IMG/VR virus record: IMGVR_UViG_3300010318_000003
Span: 1-57,774 of that record
Origin: a virus
Reading direction: 5' to 3' (one strand)
Length of the DNA: 57,774 nt
Both the position numbers and the translations under genes were made by a program. Positions 42,901 to 50,576 of the stretch are shown here, piece by piece; the first letter of the stretch is position 1, and each line of letters starts with the position of its first letter. The notes beneath the pieces are model-generated. The model saw only the letters and a program-made list of their open reading frames with translations, had not been told where the DNA came from and ran no database searches.

Positions 42901-44988
42901 GAGTACGTTAAAGAAAACTCTTCAAACGGGGTTCAGCCAAATACCTTCAGACTCTATGTCTTTAATTCTAACACGTCTAACGTATTCGATTTACAAAACC
43001 CACCCACTGCTTCTGACGTAGCGTTCGGACAATATTCTTATACTAAGAAAAGAGAAGATGGCAGATACGTTCAAGCCGGCGGTGAGGCAAGAGATAACAG
43101 AAAGAGAATCATTATCTCCGGCTTCGATGAAAACGGTAACTCTGTTAACTATCAGTTAAACATCAGAATCCAAACACCTCAGTCTCTCGGATTTGATGCT
43201 CTTGATGATCGTTCCAAGATCTTTGTTTGGGATCCTGTAAAAACTCGTTGGTATATTGAAGGAGACACCGCTGGAATTGTAGAAGAGGTATTTGACGATA
43301 ATAAAGAAAATAAGGGCGACACCGATGGTGACGGATTCTTTGCTAAGAAGCTTGACTACGCCTTTAGATTCAAGGTATCTACTGCCACAGATATTACTAC
43401 CGAAACTTTCAGGGAAGTTGACTTTATCTTTGATAAAGCACCTCTAAAGATTATCAGAGGCATTGATAGAAGAACCGATCAGCAAAGGATCTACAAGACT
43501 GTTGTAGAAGGCCACTTAAACGAGGCCGGAATCAGAAGACCTCAGGCCTACTACGTCCTGGAAAAACAGGAGCAAGTTCCCGGCTTCCCTCTTAACACCG
43601 GTAAGGATCTAGAAACCGATCCTCTTACTGTTACCCAAGTTATTCCTTATGATCAGTTCATTAGGCCGGGCTCGGTAGATGTAAGGTTCCCTGGCAAGTT
43701 TATTGTCTATCTTACGCAGTCTTCTGACGCAAGAGACGTATTCCAAGGTAACGTACTACCCGCTCAAGATGCCGACGAGCCCGAGCTTACAGAAGATCCT
43801 ACTAATTCTATTACAAGATCCGCTCTTGAAAAGTTTGCTGCTAGATCATCAGTATTCTTGACAAGGCCTTTAGCTCCCAGCGTTTCTTCCATCTTCATTA
43901 AAGAATCTTCTGCTTCTTCTCAGAATGGAATCTTAACTTCTTATCGTAGACCTTCTATTATTAGAGCTTCTGGTCACACCTGGGAGTGGACTGGATACCT
44001 CAACTATGACACCGCTTTCCCAACCTTCCAAGGCGAGCCTCTTGATCAAAACTTTGCTTTAGGCAAGATTATTCTTGAGGAAGACGGCGGCAGAGTGTAT
44101 GCAACCGGCATGAACGAAGAAGGTAACTACTATATCGGAACCACCGTATTCGACCTTAGATCCGGCGAGCAGTTCTCTATTCCTCTTAAGGCGGATAACG
44201 AGATCGGAAATGTAACCAACCAGGTTCTTAATACAGTTGCTGTTCGTTCTAGGTTGCTGCTTTCTGATGGTGCTTCTACGGTATTTTCATCTGACACTAC
44301 GATCTTCTTTAGCGAAACTACAAAGTTCAAGAGCTTAACCACCGGAAATATTACTGCTTCCAGCAATCCTCCTGGGGTTTACGGAACCGAAGAATCAGCA
44401 GGTCTGATTCAGTTTGCGGGAGCCGCTGATATTGCTGGATCAAGAAACAGATTAGGAGGATCCGCAAGCTCCGGCCGTGCTTCTCTCCTTGCTGTTAGCG
44501 CTCTTCAACTTGCCCAAGAGCTCGATACAAGACTCAGAGCGTTTATTAGCGCCGGCACTGGAGTTGAGGTAGTCTCTACTCCTAATCCTGGAGAAGACGG
44601 ACAATCGGGAACCGAGGATGACTTTAATACATTTGTCGTTAGCATTGGTCAACCTGTAGCTACAACAGATAACGTTCTCTTTAATAAAGTTACAGCAACG
44701 GAGGACATTTGCTTAGAGTCTGACTTAAGACTTAAGGATAATGTTATTAGGTTCGATGAATCTCTCGCTAAGATCGAAAAGCTCAGAGGCGTTAGATACG
44801 AACTTAAGGCTAAGCCCGGTGTACCTAGAATCGGACTTATCGCTCAGGAAGTTAAAGAAATTCTTCCTGAGTCCGTAAGCACGGATGCCGACGGAATGAT
44901 GTCTGTTTCTTATCAGTCTCTGATTCCGGTCCTTATTGAAGCGGTCAAGGAGCTTTCTGAAAGAGTTAAAAACTTAGAAAATAAGTAA
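39961..44988 (+). CDS. Tail fibre with C-terminal S74 auto-chaperone
   Basis: A 1675-residue protein. Residues about 430-470 ('I-Y-V-D-P-S-N-G-D-D-G' then 'P-F-R-T-I-E-R-A-I') match the DUF1565 entry to a parallel beta-helix. The long middle is beta-rich. The last 89 residues are an S74 intramolecular chaperone: S1587-D-L-R-L-K-D-N begins it (Ser-Lys dyad, codons from 44719), with 'G-L-I-A-Q-E-V' and 'L-I-P-V-L-I-E-A-V-K-E-L' trimerising helices. The chaperone normally cleaves itself off after trimer assembly, so the mature fibre should end near residue 1586. It is very long compared with typical S74 fibres. Codon use is AGA-rich. Confidence 0.9.
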   Translation: MLDKITFANGTIVSKDYLNEVQKGTSFDGTTTRNDFYSATDAEQQGWGISQRDKLKDYEIADPREEKETSIGRLAHDGIILGYEGTITSVNEATFSEPKTVPVTVGQDQIPVIDSTSTSGTRGIIVEAGSVKLSDGSVFSWPRTLKQLIGVGATTSGPNYLYVEENVSDKANSQIVISATNPDISAVPHVPLAELNFSAFEFLTGTDNKVVGTGVIDLRPNVFVGNLANYSTTALRNTDIISTSQVINSGDRAVLDTRNGSIIISLPESPSNNARVAVVDLEGSFDRFPVVLRPGAGSKINGSVDDWIINIRDAHLELFYFAPTGEWKFEETPGSECNPTLGTFISCGGKEFIGTRTAGECPDGQPIPANYPDPSEGVYRYEASTQKCYKEISPTAAVFSNGEGGLIKVLRSSRCIKDSSSLSTISISKSTIYVDPSNGDDGVSNTGNDPAIPFRTIERAIIEAARASRRVEGLDAYDTTVIELAPGDYYVDNAPGVNGVTTVSEVDQYIKQVDTGFSALETWSKESPYIVIDTSDGINEQPPISLNLGRTIYTAAGGIGTIYKLEKQGRGSSRWKVYLQFVQGAIAAGDRLFYNRLSDFNPTTGGIVVPRGISINGIDLRKVRIRPMYVPKLTPGSLIAQEKRTYIFKVTGGTYISLLTFTDNQQFSRTHNTVTAVGFASEEEIKGSDQETSYYRKISSLFANLDGWGDDSIIPTSGETTIVAPLAGSKDNRSQDLEENQTGIQSPDLDLTRNPSIPGQSILKVSEGGSNQFFRLPDVNSTRSSSPYVFNCSVRSIFGLNGMWVDGSRVSGFKSMVTANYTQVSLQTDPNCFENPSIDYFSDPPTNKDTGAGKKYRECTADPFKYRHWGFRGSFDATIQLVSCFVIGNADHFISESGSDLSITNSCSDFGDISLRALGYKGHAFSQDEGVPKGSYAGTKIVEIIPPLPLSYEALDSFTPPTLEDTIIGTGLTLDYQNTLEYVKENSSNGVQPNTFRLYVFNSNTSNVFDLQNPPTASDVAFGQYSYTKKREDGRYVQAGGEARDNRKRIIISGFDENGNSVNYQLNIRIQTPQSLGFDALDDRSKIFVWDPVKTRWYIEGDTAGIVEEVFDDNKENKGDTDGDGFFAKKLDYAFRFKVSTATDITTETFREVDFIFDKAPLKIIRGIDRRTDQQRIYKTVVEGHLNEAGIRRPQAYYVLEKQEQVPGFPLNTGKDLETDPLTVTQVIPYDQFIRPGSVDVRFPGKFIVYLTQSSDARDVFQGNVLPAQDADEPELTEDPTNSITRSALEKFAARSSVFLTRPLAPSVSSIFIKESSASSQNGILTSYRRPSIIRASGHTWEWTGYLNYDTAFPTFQGEPLDQNFALGKIILEEDGGRVYATGMNEEGNYYIGTTVFDLRSGEQFSIPLKADNEIGNVTNQVLNTVAVRSRLLLSDGASTVFSSDTTIFFSETTKFKSLTTGNITASSNPPGVYGTEESAGLIQFAGAADIAGSRNRLGGSASSGRASLLAVSALQLAQELDTRLRAFISAGTGVEVVSTPNPGEDGQSGTEDDFNTFVVSIGQPVATTDNVLFNKVTATEDICLESDLRLKDNVIRFDESLAKIEKLRGVRYELKAKPGVPRIGLIAQEVKEILPESVSTDADGMMSVSYQSLIPVLIEAVKELSERVKNLENK

Positions 44989-44997
44989 TAAAAAGCT

Positions 44998-47091
44998 ATG
45001 GAATTAGTAGCAACAAAAACTAGCGCAACTACAGTAGACCTAGATCTTACACAATTTGTAGATACCAACGTATTTTTAAACATATCCTGGATAAACGGTT
45101 CCCCAGCCGCCAACTCAGTCGCCTTTGCTACTGGAAACCTGCAGCTTGTTGTCCTTTCTGGTCCGCTGGATGGATTTATTAATTTTGAGTTTGTCGGAGG
45201 GCAGGTTTATACCTTTACCTACACAAACGCGGTTCCAGTTGCAGATCAGGTAAATACACCAGATATTAATGTAAATATCGCCTCTGGAAACTTTGTTAGG
45301 TGGGAATTTGAAGACGGCGGTGGCAATCCTGGCGCTTTTCCAACCTTTTCAGATGGCACTGTTATCATATCCATTGCTCAAGTTCAACCAGATAAGCCCC
45401 CGGTTCCCGATTTTGTCTTGCCGGTTTGTGTCTCACCACCTGCCCTAGAAAGCGATACGACTGACGGATTGCAAATTTCACTAGTAGATTCAGTTGTCGT
45501 AGCCACCAGCAGAACCGCCGGGTTCCCCGGAGCAATAGACGTTACAGGCTATGAAGACTGGAACGAATTTATTAACACCTACGCTATCTCGTTTACGACA
45601 GACATAGCAGGACTTCAAAATAGAACCGACGTTTCAACTATAGACGTGCCCTTTCCGGCCGCTGGACGGTACGTAGTTAGAGCGTCCGCAGATAATTCCG
45701 CTTTATCTTCTCTCACAGTAGATGGAAATGTATGCGCACTTAGCGGGTTCGAGCTCCCCGGTCTATACACAGAGATAGAGATAGATTCTCCCGGTCTTAA
45801 AACCATCGATATCGTTATTGGAAACCAAGACACCGGAATTCCTCTGGAAGAATTTGCCGATAACCCGATGGGCATCGCTTTTACAATTTTTACAAAACCC
45901 GCCGTAGCTTTAAATCTAAGAAATTACGAAAATCAACTCGTAACGCTCAAGCTCGTAAACGAGAAAAATGCTGGGTATCCTCATACCTTCGACTTTTCAA
46001 TACCCGACGCCTCTGACATTGTAGTAGATGGAGTGGCCTTAGGAGGCACAGAGTACGCCAGGGAAGAATTAACTTCAACACTAGGAGACACTGTAGTATC
46101 TTTTACCAGCACGGCCTACTTATATAACTTAGATGGAGGAGACTACAACTATATCTTCTCCAGTTTCTCCACTCCAGACCCACCACCAACACGCCAAAAC
46201 CATAGAACAGTTTGTGCTCCAGATTTAGATGGCTCCTTTGTCACTGAAATTGCAAATAGCAGAAATGCTGGATTTGCTGGTAAAATAGACGTAAGCGGTT
46301 ACGCATCTTGGAGTGACTTTATGAACGCAAACGCAATTTCGTTCACCACGTCCCCGACAAATTTGCAGGGTAGAGTTGACAACGCGAGTGTTACTGTTAA
46401 TTTCCCCACCGCTGGTAGCTATGCGGTCCGAGCAGCTGCGGATAATGGACCTCTTTCATCTGTGACATTGAACGGTACAGTTTGTGCTGTAGGAAACTTG
46501 GACACAGGAGGGGTCGACACCCTGGTTTCCATCCCTGCTGCCGGAGATTACACCTTAGACATTACTATCGGTAATCAAGATACGGGCACAGGGCCTTTAA
46601 CGACTTTTGATGAAAATCCTATGGGACTTGCGTTTCAGATTCTCACGGCTCCTATAGTTTGTGAAGAAGTGCCTTTCACAGAGACTTTCTCTGGAACGTG
46701 GCCTTTTTGCGATAGAGAAATCTTCATAACAAAAAATGGTGGCAATAGTGTAACTTGGTGCTTTGAGGATGGTGGTGGAATCAACTTCTGTGACCAAAGG
46801 ATCACTGTTACTTTAGAAGCGACCAGGGACGTTGTTCCAAATACCGGAAATGCTTGCCTTACCGCAATCCAGAACAACGTGTGGATTGCTGACTCCGCGG
46901 TACCCGCAGCTGATGGCGCCTGCATCTCCCAATACCGAGATCATAGCACAGCTTTTACTCAGAGCAGGTTTAGAATACCCGGAGAAAAAACCTCCAAAGT
47001 TGCGTTTCCCGGCACGCTTTGTTTCTCAGACTTCAGAGGAGTTGCAGGGGCAAAAACTCCAGAAGAACTGAATATACCTCCCGCACCGTAA
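44998..47091 (+). CDS. Fibre/adhesin-like protein with two internal repeats
   Basis: A 697-residue beta-rich protein. Two repeats of about 130 residues (about 172-300 and 422-553) share 'A-G-F-x-G-x-I-D-V-x-G-Y', 'A-I-S-F-T-T', 'V-R-A-x-A-D-N-x-x-L-S-S', 'I-G-N-Q-D-T-G' and 'N-P-M-G-x-A-F'. A shorter pair 'W-E-F-E-D-G-G-G-N' and 'W-C-F-E-D-G-G-G-I' occurs near residues 100 and 587. It follows the S74 fibre by 9 bp and probably belongs to the fibre apparatus or decorates the virion. No enzymatic motif is visible. Confidence 0.7.
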   Translation: MELVATKTSATTVDLDLTQFVDTNVFLNISWINGSPAANSVAFATGNLQLVVLSGPLDGFINFEFVGGQVYTFTYTNAVPVADQVNTPDINVNIASGNFVRWEFEDGGGNPGAFPTFSDGTVIISIAQVQPDKPPVPDFVLPVCVSPPALESDTTDGLQISLVDSVVVATSRTAGFPGAIDVTGYEDWNEFINTYAISFTTDIAGLQNRTDVSTIDVPFPAAGRYVVRASADNSALSSLTVDGNVCALSGFELPGLYTEIEIDSPGLKTIDIVIGNQDTGIPLEEFADNPMGIAFTIFTKPAVALNLRNYENQLVTLKLVNEKNAGYPHTFDFSIPDASDIVVDGVALGGTEYAREELTSTLGDTVVSFTSTAYLYNLDGGDYNYIFSSFSTPDPPPTRQNHRTVCAPDLDGSFVTEIANSRNAGFAGKIDVSGYASWSDFMNANAISFTTSPTNLQGRVDNASVTVNFPTAGSYAVRAAADNGPLSSVTLNGTVCAVGNLDTGGVDTLVSIPAAGDYTLDITIGNQDTGTGPLTTFDENPMGLAFQILTAPIVCEEVPFTETFSGTWPFCDREIFITKNGGNSVTWCFEDGGGINFCDQRITVTLEATRDVVPNTGNACLTAIQNNVWIADSAVPAADGACISQYRDHSTAFTQSRFRIPGEKTSKVAFPGTLCFSDFRGVAGAKTPEELNIPPAP
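45505..45903 (+). repeat. Repeat copy 1 inside the fibre/adhesin gene
   Basis: This encodes the first of two homologous modules of about 130 residues, beginning at A-G-F-P-G-A-I-D-V and ending near N-P-M-G-I-A-F-T-I. Protein identity to copy 2 is roughly half by eye, but the DNA has diverged, so this is an old internal duplication. Confidence 0.65.
46255..46660 (+). repeat. Repeat copy 2 inside the fibre/adhesin gene
   Basis: The second module, beginning A-G-F-A-G-K-I-D-V and ending near N-P-M-G-L-A-F-Q-I. Block order and spacing are the same as in copy 1. Confidence 0.65.
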
Positions 47092-47095
47092 AGTA

Positions 47096-47398
47096 ATGTT
47101 TACAACAATATCAGCAAGTGGCCGGAAGGCCAGAGCACCGCGCTGGTGGAGCGAAACAGTAGATAAGCTTCCTAAGCTCTCTTTACCGTTTCTTTGCCCT
47201 AAAACCTGGAACAAAAAATTAGCATATAAGTGGATCAATGCAATTCCAGATAAGTGCCCGTTTGAACGCCAACTCTGGGTAAAGGATACGCTGTTGCTCT
47301 ATATTCCTCCTCTGTGCCCATTCAATCCGTTCTCTAAGCAGCTATACTCAATAAAGCTCGAAGCCAAAAATTTTATCTACGAATATTACAAAAAATAG
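47096..47398 (+). CDS. Mo-dependent nitrogenase C-terminal family protein (PF06967-like)
   Basis: A 100-residue protein. The C-terminal half matches a small cyanobacterial family through 'I-P-D-K-C-P-F-E-R' (about residues 50-58), 'I-P-P-L-C-P-F-N-P-F' (about 70-79) and a terminal helix. In cyanobacteria these proteins occur as short free-standing proteins and as a domain named for nitrogenase; nothing here implies nitrogen fixation. It points to a cyanobacterial host or gene acquisition. The ATG lies 4 bp after the preceding stop. Its own TAG stop contributes the G of a GTTTAAAG element at 47398-47405. Function unknown. Confidence 0.8.
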   Translation: MFTTISASGRKARAPRWWSETVDKLPKLSLPFLCPKTWNKKLAYKWINAIPDKCPFERQLWVKDTLLLYIPPLCPFNPFSKQLYSIKLEAKNFIYEYYKK

Positions 47399-47405
47399 TT
47401 TAAAG
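47398..47405 (+). promoter_or_regulatory. GTTTAAAG element upstream of a consensus promoter
   Basis: GTTTAAAG begins with the last base of the preceding TAG stop and is followed by GTAGCTATG. It lies 13 bp before the TTGACA box, so the putative ssDNA-binding gene may have two stacked promoters of different types. Confidence 0.5.
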
Positions 47406-47417
47406 GTAGCTATGGGG

Positions 47418-47446
47418 TTGACATAGCGTCATTCCCATGATATAAT
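47418..47446 (+). promoter_or_regulatory. Consensus sigma-70 promoter with extended -10
   Basis: TTGACA (47418-47423), a 17-bp spacer ending CATGA, and TATAAT (47441-47446) give an exact match to consensus plus a TGA extended -10. The transcript should start near 47453, leaving a leader of about 57 nt before the ATG at 47510. Confidence 0.9.
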
Positions 47447-47471
47447 TTCTAAGTGAGCTAAGAGAGATCTT

Positions 47472-47501
47472 ACTCCAAAGGACACATTTACTCAAAGGAA
47501 C
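47472..47501 (+). repeat. Tandem leader repeat near the ssDNA-binding candidate start
   Basis: ACTCCAAAGGAC (47472-47483) and ACTCAAAGGAAC (47490-47501) are near-identical and lie in the mRNA leader. The second includes the AAGGA ribosome-binding site. It could be an operator for translational autoregulation. Confidence 0.45.
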
Positions 47502-47509
47502 CTAACAAA

Positions 47510-48445
47510 ATGTCTTTTACCATCAATACTGTCGACATCTCCACGAATGCCCCTGCTTTGGCTCCGCTTGCAGGTCGTGAGTACAACAGCGACTATACTT
47601 CTTTGCCTAACGCAAATCTGCCAAAAGCAATGCGCAAAGACCTCGATACCGTATTTCAATATTTAACTAAGGAAGAACTCCCCCTTGATGAGAATACTTT
47701 CCTCATTAAGTCCCGCGATAGCATCTACTTCCGCCTCTTTGGCCCCGTACTTAAAGTCGGTGCTGAAGGCGTAGAAGGTACTAAGGATGGCGAACTCTAT
47801 GTTCAGTGGGGTCCTCGTTATATCCCTCTCCAGGTTGATAAGGGTGGATTCAAAACAGAAGATGGCCGAGAGATCGAGGCAGAATTCGGCTCTTACAACT
47901 TCTCTGGTCGTGGCGAAGACGCAGCGCTCTTCATGGCTGTAGATGTTGAGGGTGGTCAAACTGTTCTTCCAGTTGCTATCCGGTTTACCGATTGGGAGAA
48001 TCCTGTTGAGCCCAAGGCTATGAACGCATTGCTCAAGAAGAAGCCTGCGGACATCATTTCCCTTCTTCAGAAAGTTACCGCTAAGGGCAGCGGCGGCGGC
48101 GGCGGCGGTACTCGAATTGAGCCCGATTCCGAAATTGACTTTCGTGAGCTCGAAGTGAATACCCCGTACGAGGTGATCGGTTATTACCCATGCAAGACCT
48201 CATACGGCCTCACATATCGCATCTTGATCAACAATACCCCGGAAGAGGGTAGCGTGGCTGGCGCATGGGCTCATAGCTCAATTCGCCCTCTGCTTGCAAC
48301 CAAGCCTGAGATCAACAAAGAAAAGCCTGCTACTTTGACTCTCCGTAGCAAAGAAGAAATGGATAATGGCCGTATCCGTATCCGTTCCACTCTGCTTCTT
48401 GCTCAGCAAGAAAGCACTGACGAGGACCTAAATTTAGATTTTTAG
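47510..48445 (+). CDS. Putative single-stranded DNA-binding protein
   Basis: A 311-residue protein. It has an N-terminal beta-rich domain, a linker with six consecutive Gly (around residue 195), a second beta domain, and an acidic tail 'S-T-D-E-D-L-N-L-D-F' ending in Phe. An acidic C-terminus ending in an aromatic residue is the signature of bacterial SSB and T7 gp2.5, used for partner contacts. No zinc ligands as in T4 gp32 are seen. All 16 Arg codons are CGN, unlike the AGA-rich structural genes, fitting strong early expression. It has an exact consensus promoter and a terminator. Identity rests on tail and context; a different abundant early protein is possible. Confidence 0.5.
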   Translation: MSFTINTVDISTNAPALAPLAGREYNSDYTSLPNANLPKAMRKDLDTVFQYLTKEELPLDENTFLIKSRDSIYFRLFGPVLKVGAEGVEGTKDGELYVQWGPRYIPLQVDKGGFKTEDGREIEAEFGSYNFSGRGEDAALFMAVDVEGGQTVLPVAIRFTDWENPVEPKAMNALLKKKPADIISLLQKVTAKGSGGGGGGTRIEPDSEIDFRELEVNTPYEVIGYYPCKTSYGLTYRILINNTPEEGSVAGAWAHSSIRPLLATKPEINKEKPATLTLRSKEEMDNGRIRIRSTLLLAQQESTDEDLNLDF

Positions 48446-48465
48446 AACTAAATCTAGTCTTCTAA

Positions 48466-48473
48466 GTTTAAAG
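48466..48473 (+). promoter_or_regulatory. GTTTAAAG element abutting a terminator
   Basis: GTTTAAAG lies between the stop at 48445 and the hairpin at 48473-48490. Any transcript started here would meet the terminator at once, so it may be a decoy, a short-RNA promoter or coincidence. Confidence 0.3.
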
Positions 48474-48497
48474 GCTCTCTACGGAGGGTCTTTTTTT
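48473..48497 (+). terminator. Rho-independent terminator
   Basis: GGCTCTC (48473-48479), loop TACG and GGAGGGTC form a 7-bp stem with two G-T pairs, followed by seven T residues (48491-48497). It terminates the putative ssDNA-binding gene. Confidence 0.85.
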
Positions 48498-48537
48498 ATG
48501 AATAAAACACACTATGTATACTACTCGTAAACTTTTA

Positions 48538-48561
48538 GGGCCCAAAAGGCTCTCTTTTTTT
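48538..48561 (+). terminator. Second rho-independent terminator
   Basis: GGGCC (48538-48542), loop CAAAA and GGCTC (48548-48552) form a short stem, followed by a T tract to 48561. Two terminators in 90 bp give strong insulation of this early transcript. Confidence 0.7.
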
Positions 48562-48591
48562 GTTTAAAGATATTCACCACAAAAAATAATA
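48562..48591 (+). promoter_or_regulatory. GTTTAAAG promoter after the double terminator
   Basis: GTTTAAAG (48562-48569), then ATATTCACC and an A-rich stretch with AATAAT, ahead of the ATG at 48592. It begins directly after the second terminator's T tract, the same arrangement as at 24862. Confidence 0.5.
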
Positions 48592-48777
48592 ATGGAAAAT
48601 AACAAGGATCTCATCCCACCCGATGGCTGGAAGGTATACGTTGCTCCAGGTCCCCAGACTGGTGAGGATGATTATCATTCTAAGTTTGTCGACCCCAAGT
48701 CCAAGTTCGGCGCTACCGACAGCTCTACTCCAGACAACAGTAGTTACGGAATTGTAAAACCCACTGATTTCGCCTGA
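48592..48777 (+). CDS. Small hypothetical protein
   Basis: A 61-residue protein beginning MENNKDLIPPDGWKVY. It is Pro/Asp/Ser-rich and probably disordered, with no recognised domain. It has its own GTTTAAAG element and lies between terminators and the metallophosphatase gene. The downstream 39-bp gap contains an extended -10-like TGATAGAAT (48782-48790) that may start the next transcript. Confidence 0.55.
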   Translation: MENNKDLIPPDGWKVYVAPGPQTGEDDYHSKFVDPKSKFGATDSSTPDNSSYGIVKPTDFA

Positions 48778-48816
48778 TCTGTGATAGAATAACTCTATTA
48801 TGATTCAGAGCTATCC

Positions 48817-49554
48817 ATGCCAGAGAACCTTCTGTTAGTCTCAGACATTCACTCAAGAAACGACGCTCTCTCAAGGCTACTGGATAAGCTTACACCAAAA
48901 ATCAACGCTGGAGCTCACATTGTATTTCTCGGAGATCTAAACGATTGTAGAGATAAATCTTACCAAGATCAATGTAGCTTTAATGAGGTATATTGCCTTG
49001 TTCGCCAGCTCTGTGATGAAGGTTATGCAACTCTTGTTCACTCCAACCACTCACAAAATCTTTGCGATCACTATCTTAAAAGAAGGAAGGTTCATAAAGG
49101 AGTTATGGGCTTCAAACATACTCTCCAAGAAATAGACCAACTCGATGAAGAATATAGGCAAGACATGATAGAGTGGCTGGATTCTCGACCTTTAGGACTT
49201 AGCTACAAACTTGATAACGATAATCATTATCACATATCCCATGCGTTTCACGATCGAAAGCTAGATTATAGCAATCCATCCACTCTAACACCGGAGCAAA
49301 TAGACAGAACTCTTAGAGGAGTAAAGCACTCTTGGCTGTATCAGGGAAAGAAATATAGCAAGCATATCGGCTTTTGGAGAAACCCAGAAAAGCGTGGCGC
49401 AGTTGATAACCACATTTTATGTGCAGGACACTGGGAACAAGTAATTGTAACCGATAATTGCGTGGTCAATGATCCAGGTGGACATAAGACTGACGGTACA
49501 ATAGGAGTATATAACGCAATCGAGCACGAAATTACTATCTACGAAAACAAATGA
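48817..49554 (+). CDS. Calcineurin-like metallophosphatase
   Basis: A 245-residue protein with the metallophosphoesterase signature: D10-I-H12 ('SDIHS'), G-D40-L-N-D ('FLGDLNDCRD'), N77-H78 ('HSNHSQ', where Gly-Asn-His-Glu is usual), and later 'HAFHD' and 'AGHWEQ' metal-binding His residues. The overall layout fits PPP-type protein phosphatases and ApaH/PrpE-like enzymes, which remove phosphates from proteins or dinucleotide polyphosphates. Its substrate is unknown. Its stop overlaps the nrdB start (4 bp), so it is the first gene of the RNR operon and may counter a host phospho-signal or nucleotide alarmone. Confidence 0.8.
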   Translation: MPENLLLVSDIHSRNDALSRLLDKLTPKINAGAHIVFLGDLNDCRDKSYQDQCSFNEVYCLVRQLCDEGYATLVHSNHSQNLCDHYLKRRKVHKGVMGFKHTLQEIDQLDEEYRQDMIEWLDSRPLGLSYKLDNDNHYHISHAFHDRKLDYSNPSTLTPEQIDRTLRGVKHSWLYQGKKYSKHIGFWRNPEKRGAVDNHILCAGHWEQVIVTDNCVVNDPGGHKTDGTIGVYNAIEHEITIYENK

Positions 49555-50576
49555 CAAGCAGCATATTGACCCATGACCCAATGCTATTTAAGAAAGACGG
49601 AGGGTTTGATTTTCCAGAGTTTTACGAATACTACGAAAAAGCAGTAGCAAGCGTTTGGCGCCACCAAGAAGTTGCGATGGAGTCAGATCTTCGTGATTGG
49701 CAATTTAACTCTACTCCTGAAGAACGTAACGTAATTGCAGGTATTCTCAAGGGATTTGTTAGCGCCGAGCTAGGTATAGGATGCTACTGGGCAGATAAAG
49801 TTTGCTCTATTTTTCCTAAGCCAGAAATTCAGTCTATGGCTCGCGCATTTAGTTTCTTTGAAACAATTCACGCTGGAGCGTACTCCTACCTCAACGACAT
49901 CCTAGGTCTCGATGAGTACGATGAGTTTATCAACGACGAAGTAGCTAGAAAGAAAGTAGAGACTTTTTTCGATACTTATTCCGATAAAGTGTCTCTAGGA
50001 GTGTTTTCTGGTGCAGGAGAAGGAGTAAGTCTATTTAGCTCTTTTTCGGTACTCTTAAGCTTCAATAAGGATGGCAGGTACAAGGGTTTGAGCCAAATTA
50101 TCTCATGGTCCGCTATCGACGAGCAAATTCATTCTGAAGCAGGATGTAAATTATTTCGTAAGTTAGTAGAAGAAACTGGGCTAACCGACGAAGAGCGCGA
50201 TGGAGTTTATGAAGGTTTTCGTCTCGTAGTTGACAACGAGGAAAAATTTATAGATAATATCTTTAATGGTTATAAACTAACCACAATTGATGCTCAAGAG
50301 TTGAAGGCCACAATTGATGCTCAAGAGTTGAAGGCTTACATAAGGAATCGTGCAAACGAACGCCTACTTCAGCTTGGCTTAGATCAAATTTTCAAACTTT
50401 CTACCGAAGAGTTATCAAAGGCAAAATCTATAGCAGCATGGTTTGATCCAACAATTCGTGGGGCAAGTAGCACCGACTTCTTTGCTCAAGCACGAGACGG
50501 ATCAAACTACACCTCTAAAATTTCCCAAGATTTTACGTCGGTAGACCTAACTTCTCTAGAACTTTCTTTGTCATGA
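49551..50576 (+). CDS. nrdB: Ribonucleotide reductase small subunit
   Basis: A 341-residue class I RNR beta subunit that carries the diiron centre and radical. Seen residues: E104, H107 and the radical-type Tyr111 in 'FFETIHAGAYSYLND' (E115/H118/Y122 in E. coli), 'G-A-G-E-G' near residue 158, and 'D-E-Q-I-H-S-E' (about 194-200). It makes dNTP precursors with NrdA downstream. Residues 245-253 and 254-262 are an exact tandem duplication (T-I-D-A-Q-E-L-K-A). Its ATG overlaps the phosphatase stop. A homing endonuclease separates it from nrdA. Confidence 0.92.
   Translation: MTSSILTHDPMLFKKDGGFDFPEFYEYYEKAVASVWRHQEVAMESDLRDWQFNSTPEERNVIAGILKGFVSAELGIGCYWADKVCSIFPKPEIQSMARAFSFFETIHAGAYSYLNDILGLDEYDEFINDEVARKKVETFFDTYSDKVSLGVFSGAGEGVSLFSSFSVLLSFNKDGRYKGLSQIISWSAIDEQIHSEAGCKLFRKLVEETGLTDEERDGVYEGFRLVVDNEEKFIDNIFNGYKLTTIDAQELKATIDAQELKAYIRNRANERLLQLGLDQIFKLSTEELSKAKSIAAWFDPTIRGASSTDFFAQARDGSNYTSKISQDFTSVDLTSLELSLS
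50283..50336 (+). repeat. 27-bp in-frame tandem duplication inside nrdB
   Basis: Copy 1 is 50283-50309 and copy 2 is 50310-50336. They differ only at the last base (GCC and GCT, both Ala). Each encodes nine residues and the frame is kept, so the event is probably recent. Confidence 0.95.

Noticed and set aside
47096-47398. Nitrogen fixation function
   Set aside because: The family name comes from a domain association; no nitrogenase cofactor ligands or partner genes are present.
47510-48445. T4 gp32 identity for the putative ssDNA-binding protein
   Set aside because: No zinc-binding His/Cys set or gp32 motifs were seen; only the acidic aromatic tail and context suggest ssDNA binding.
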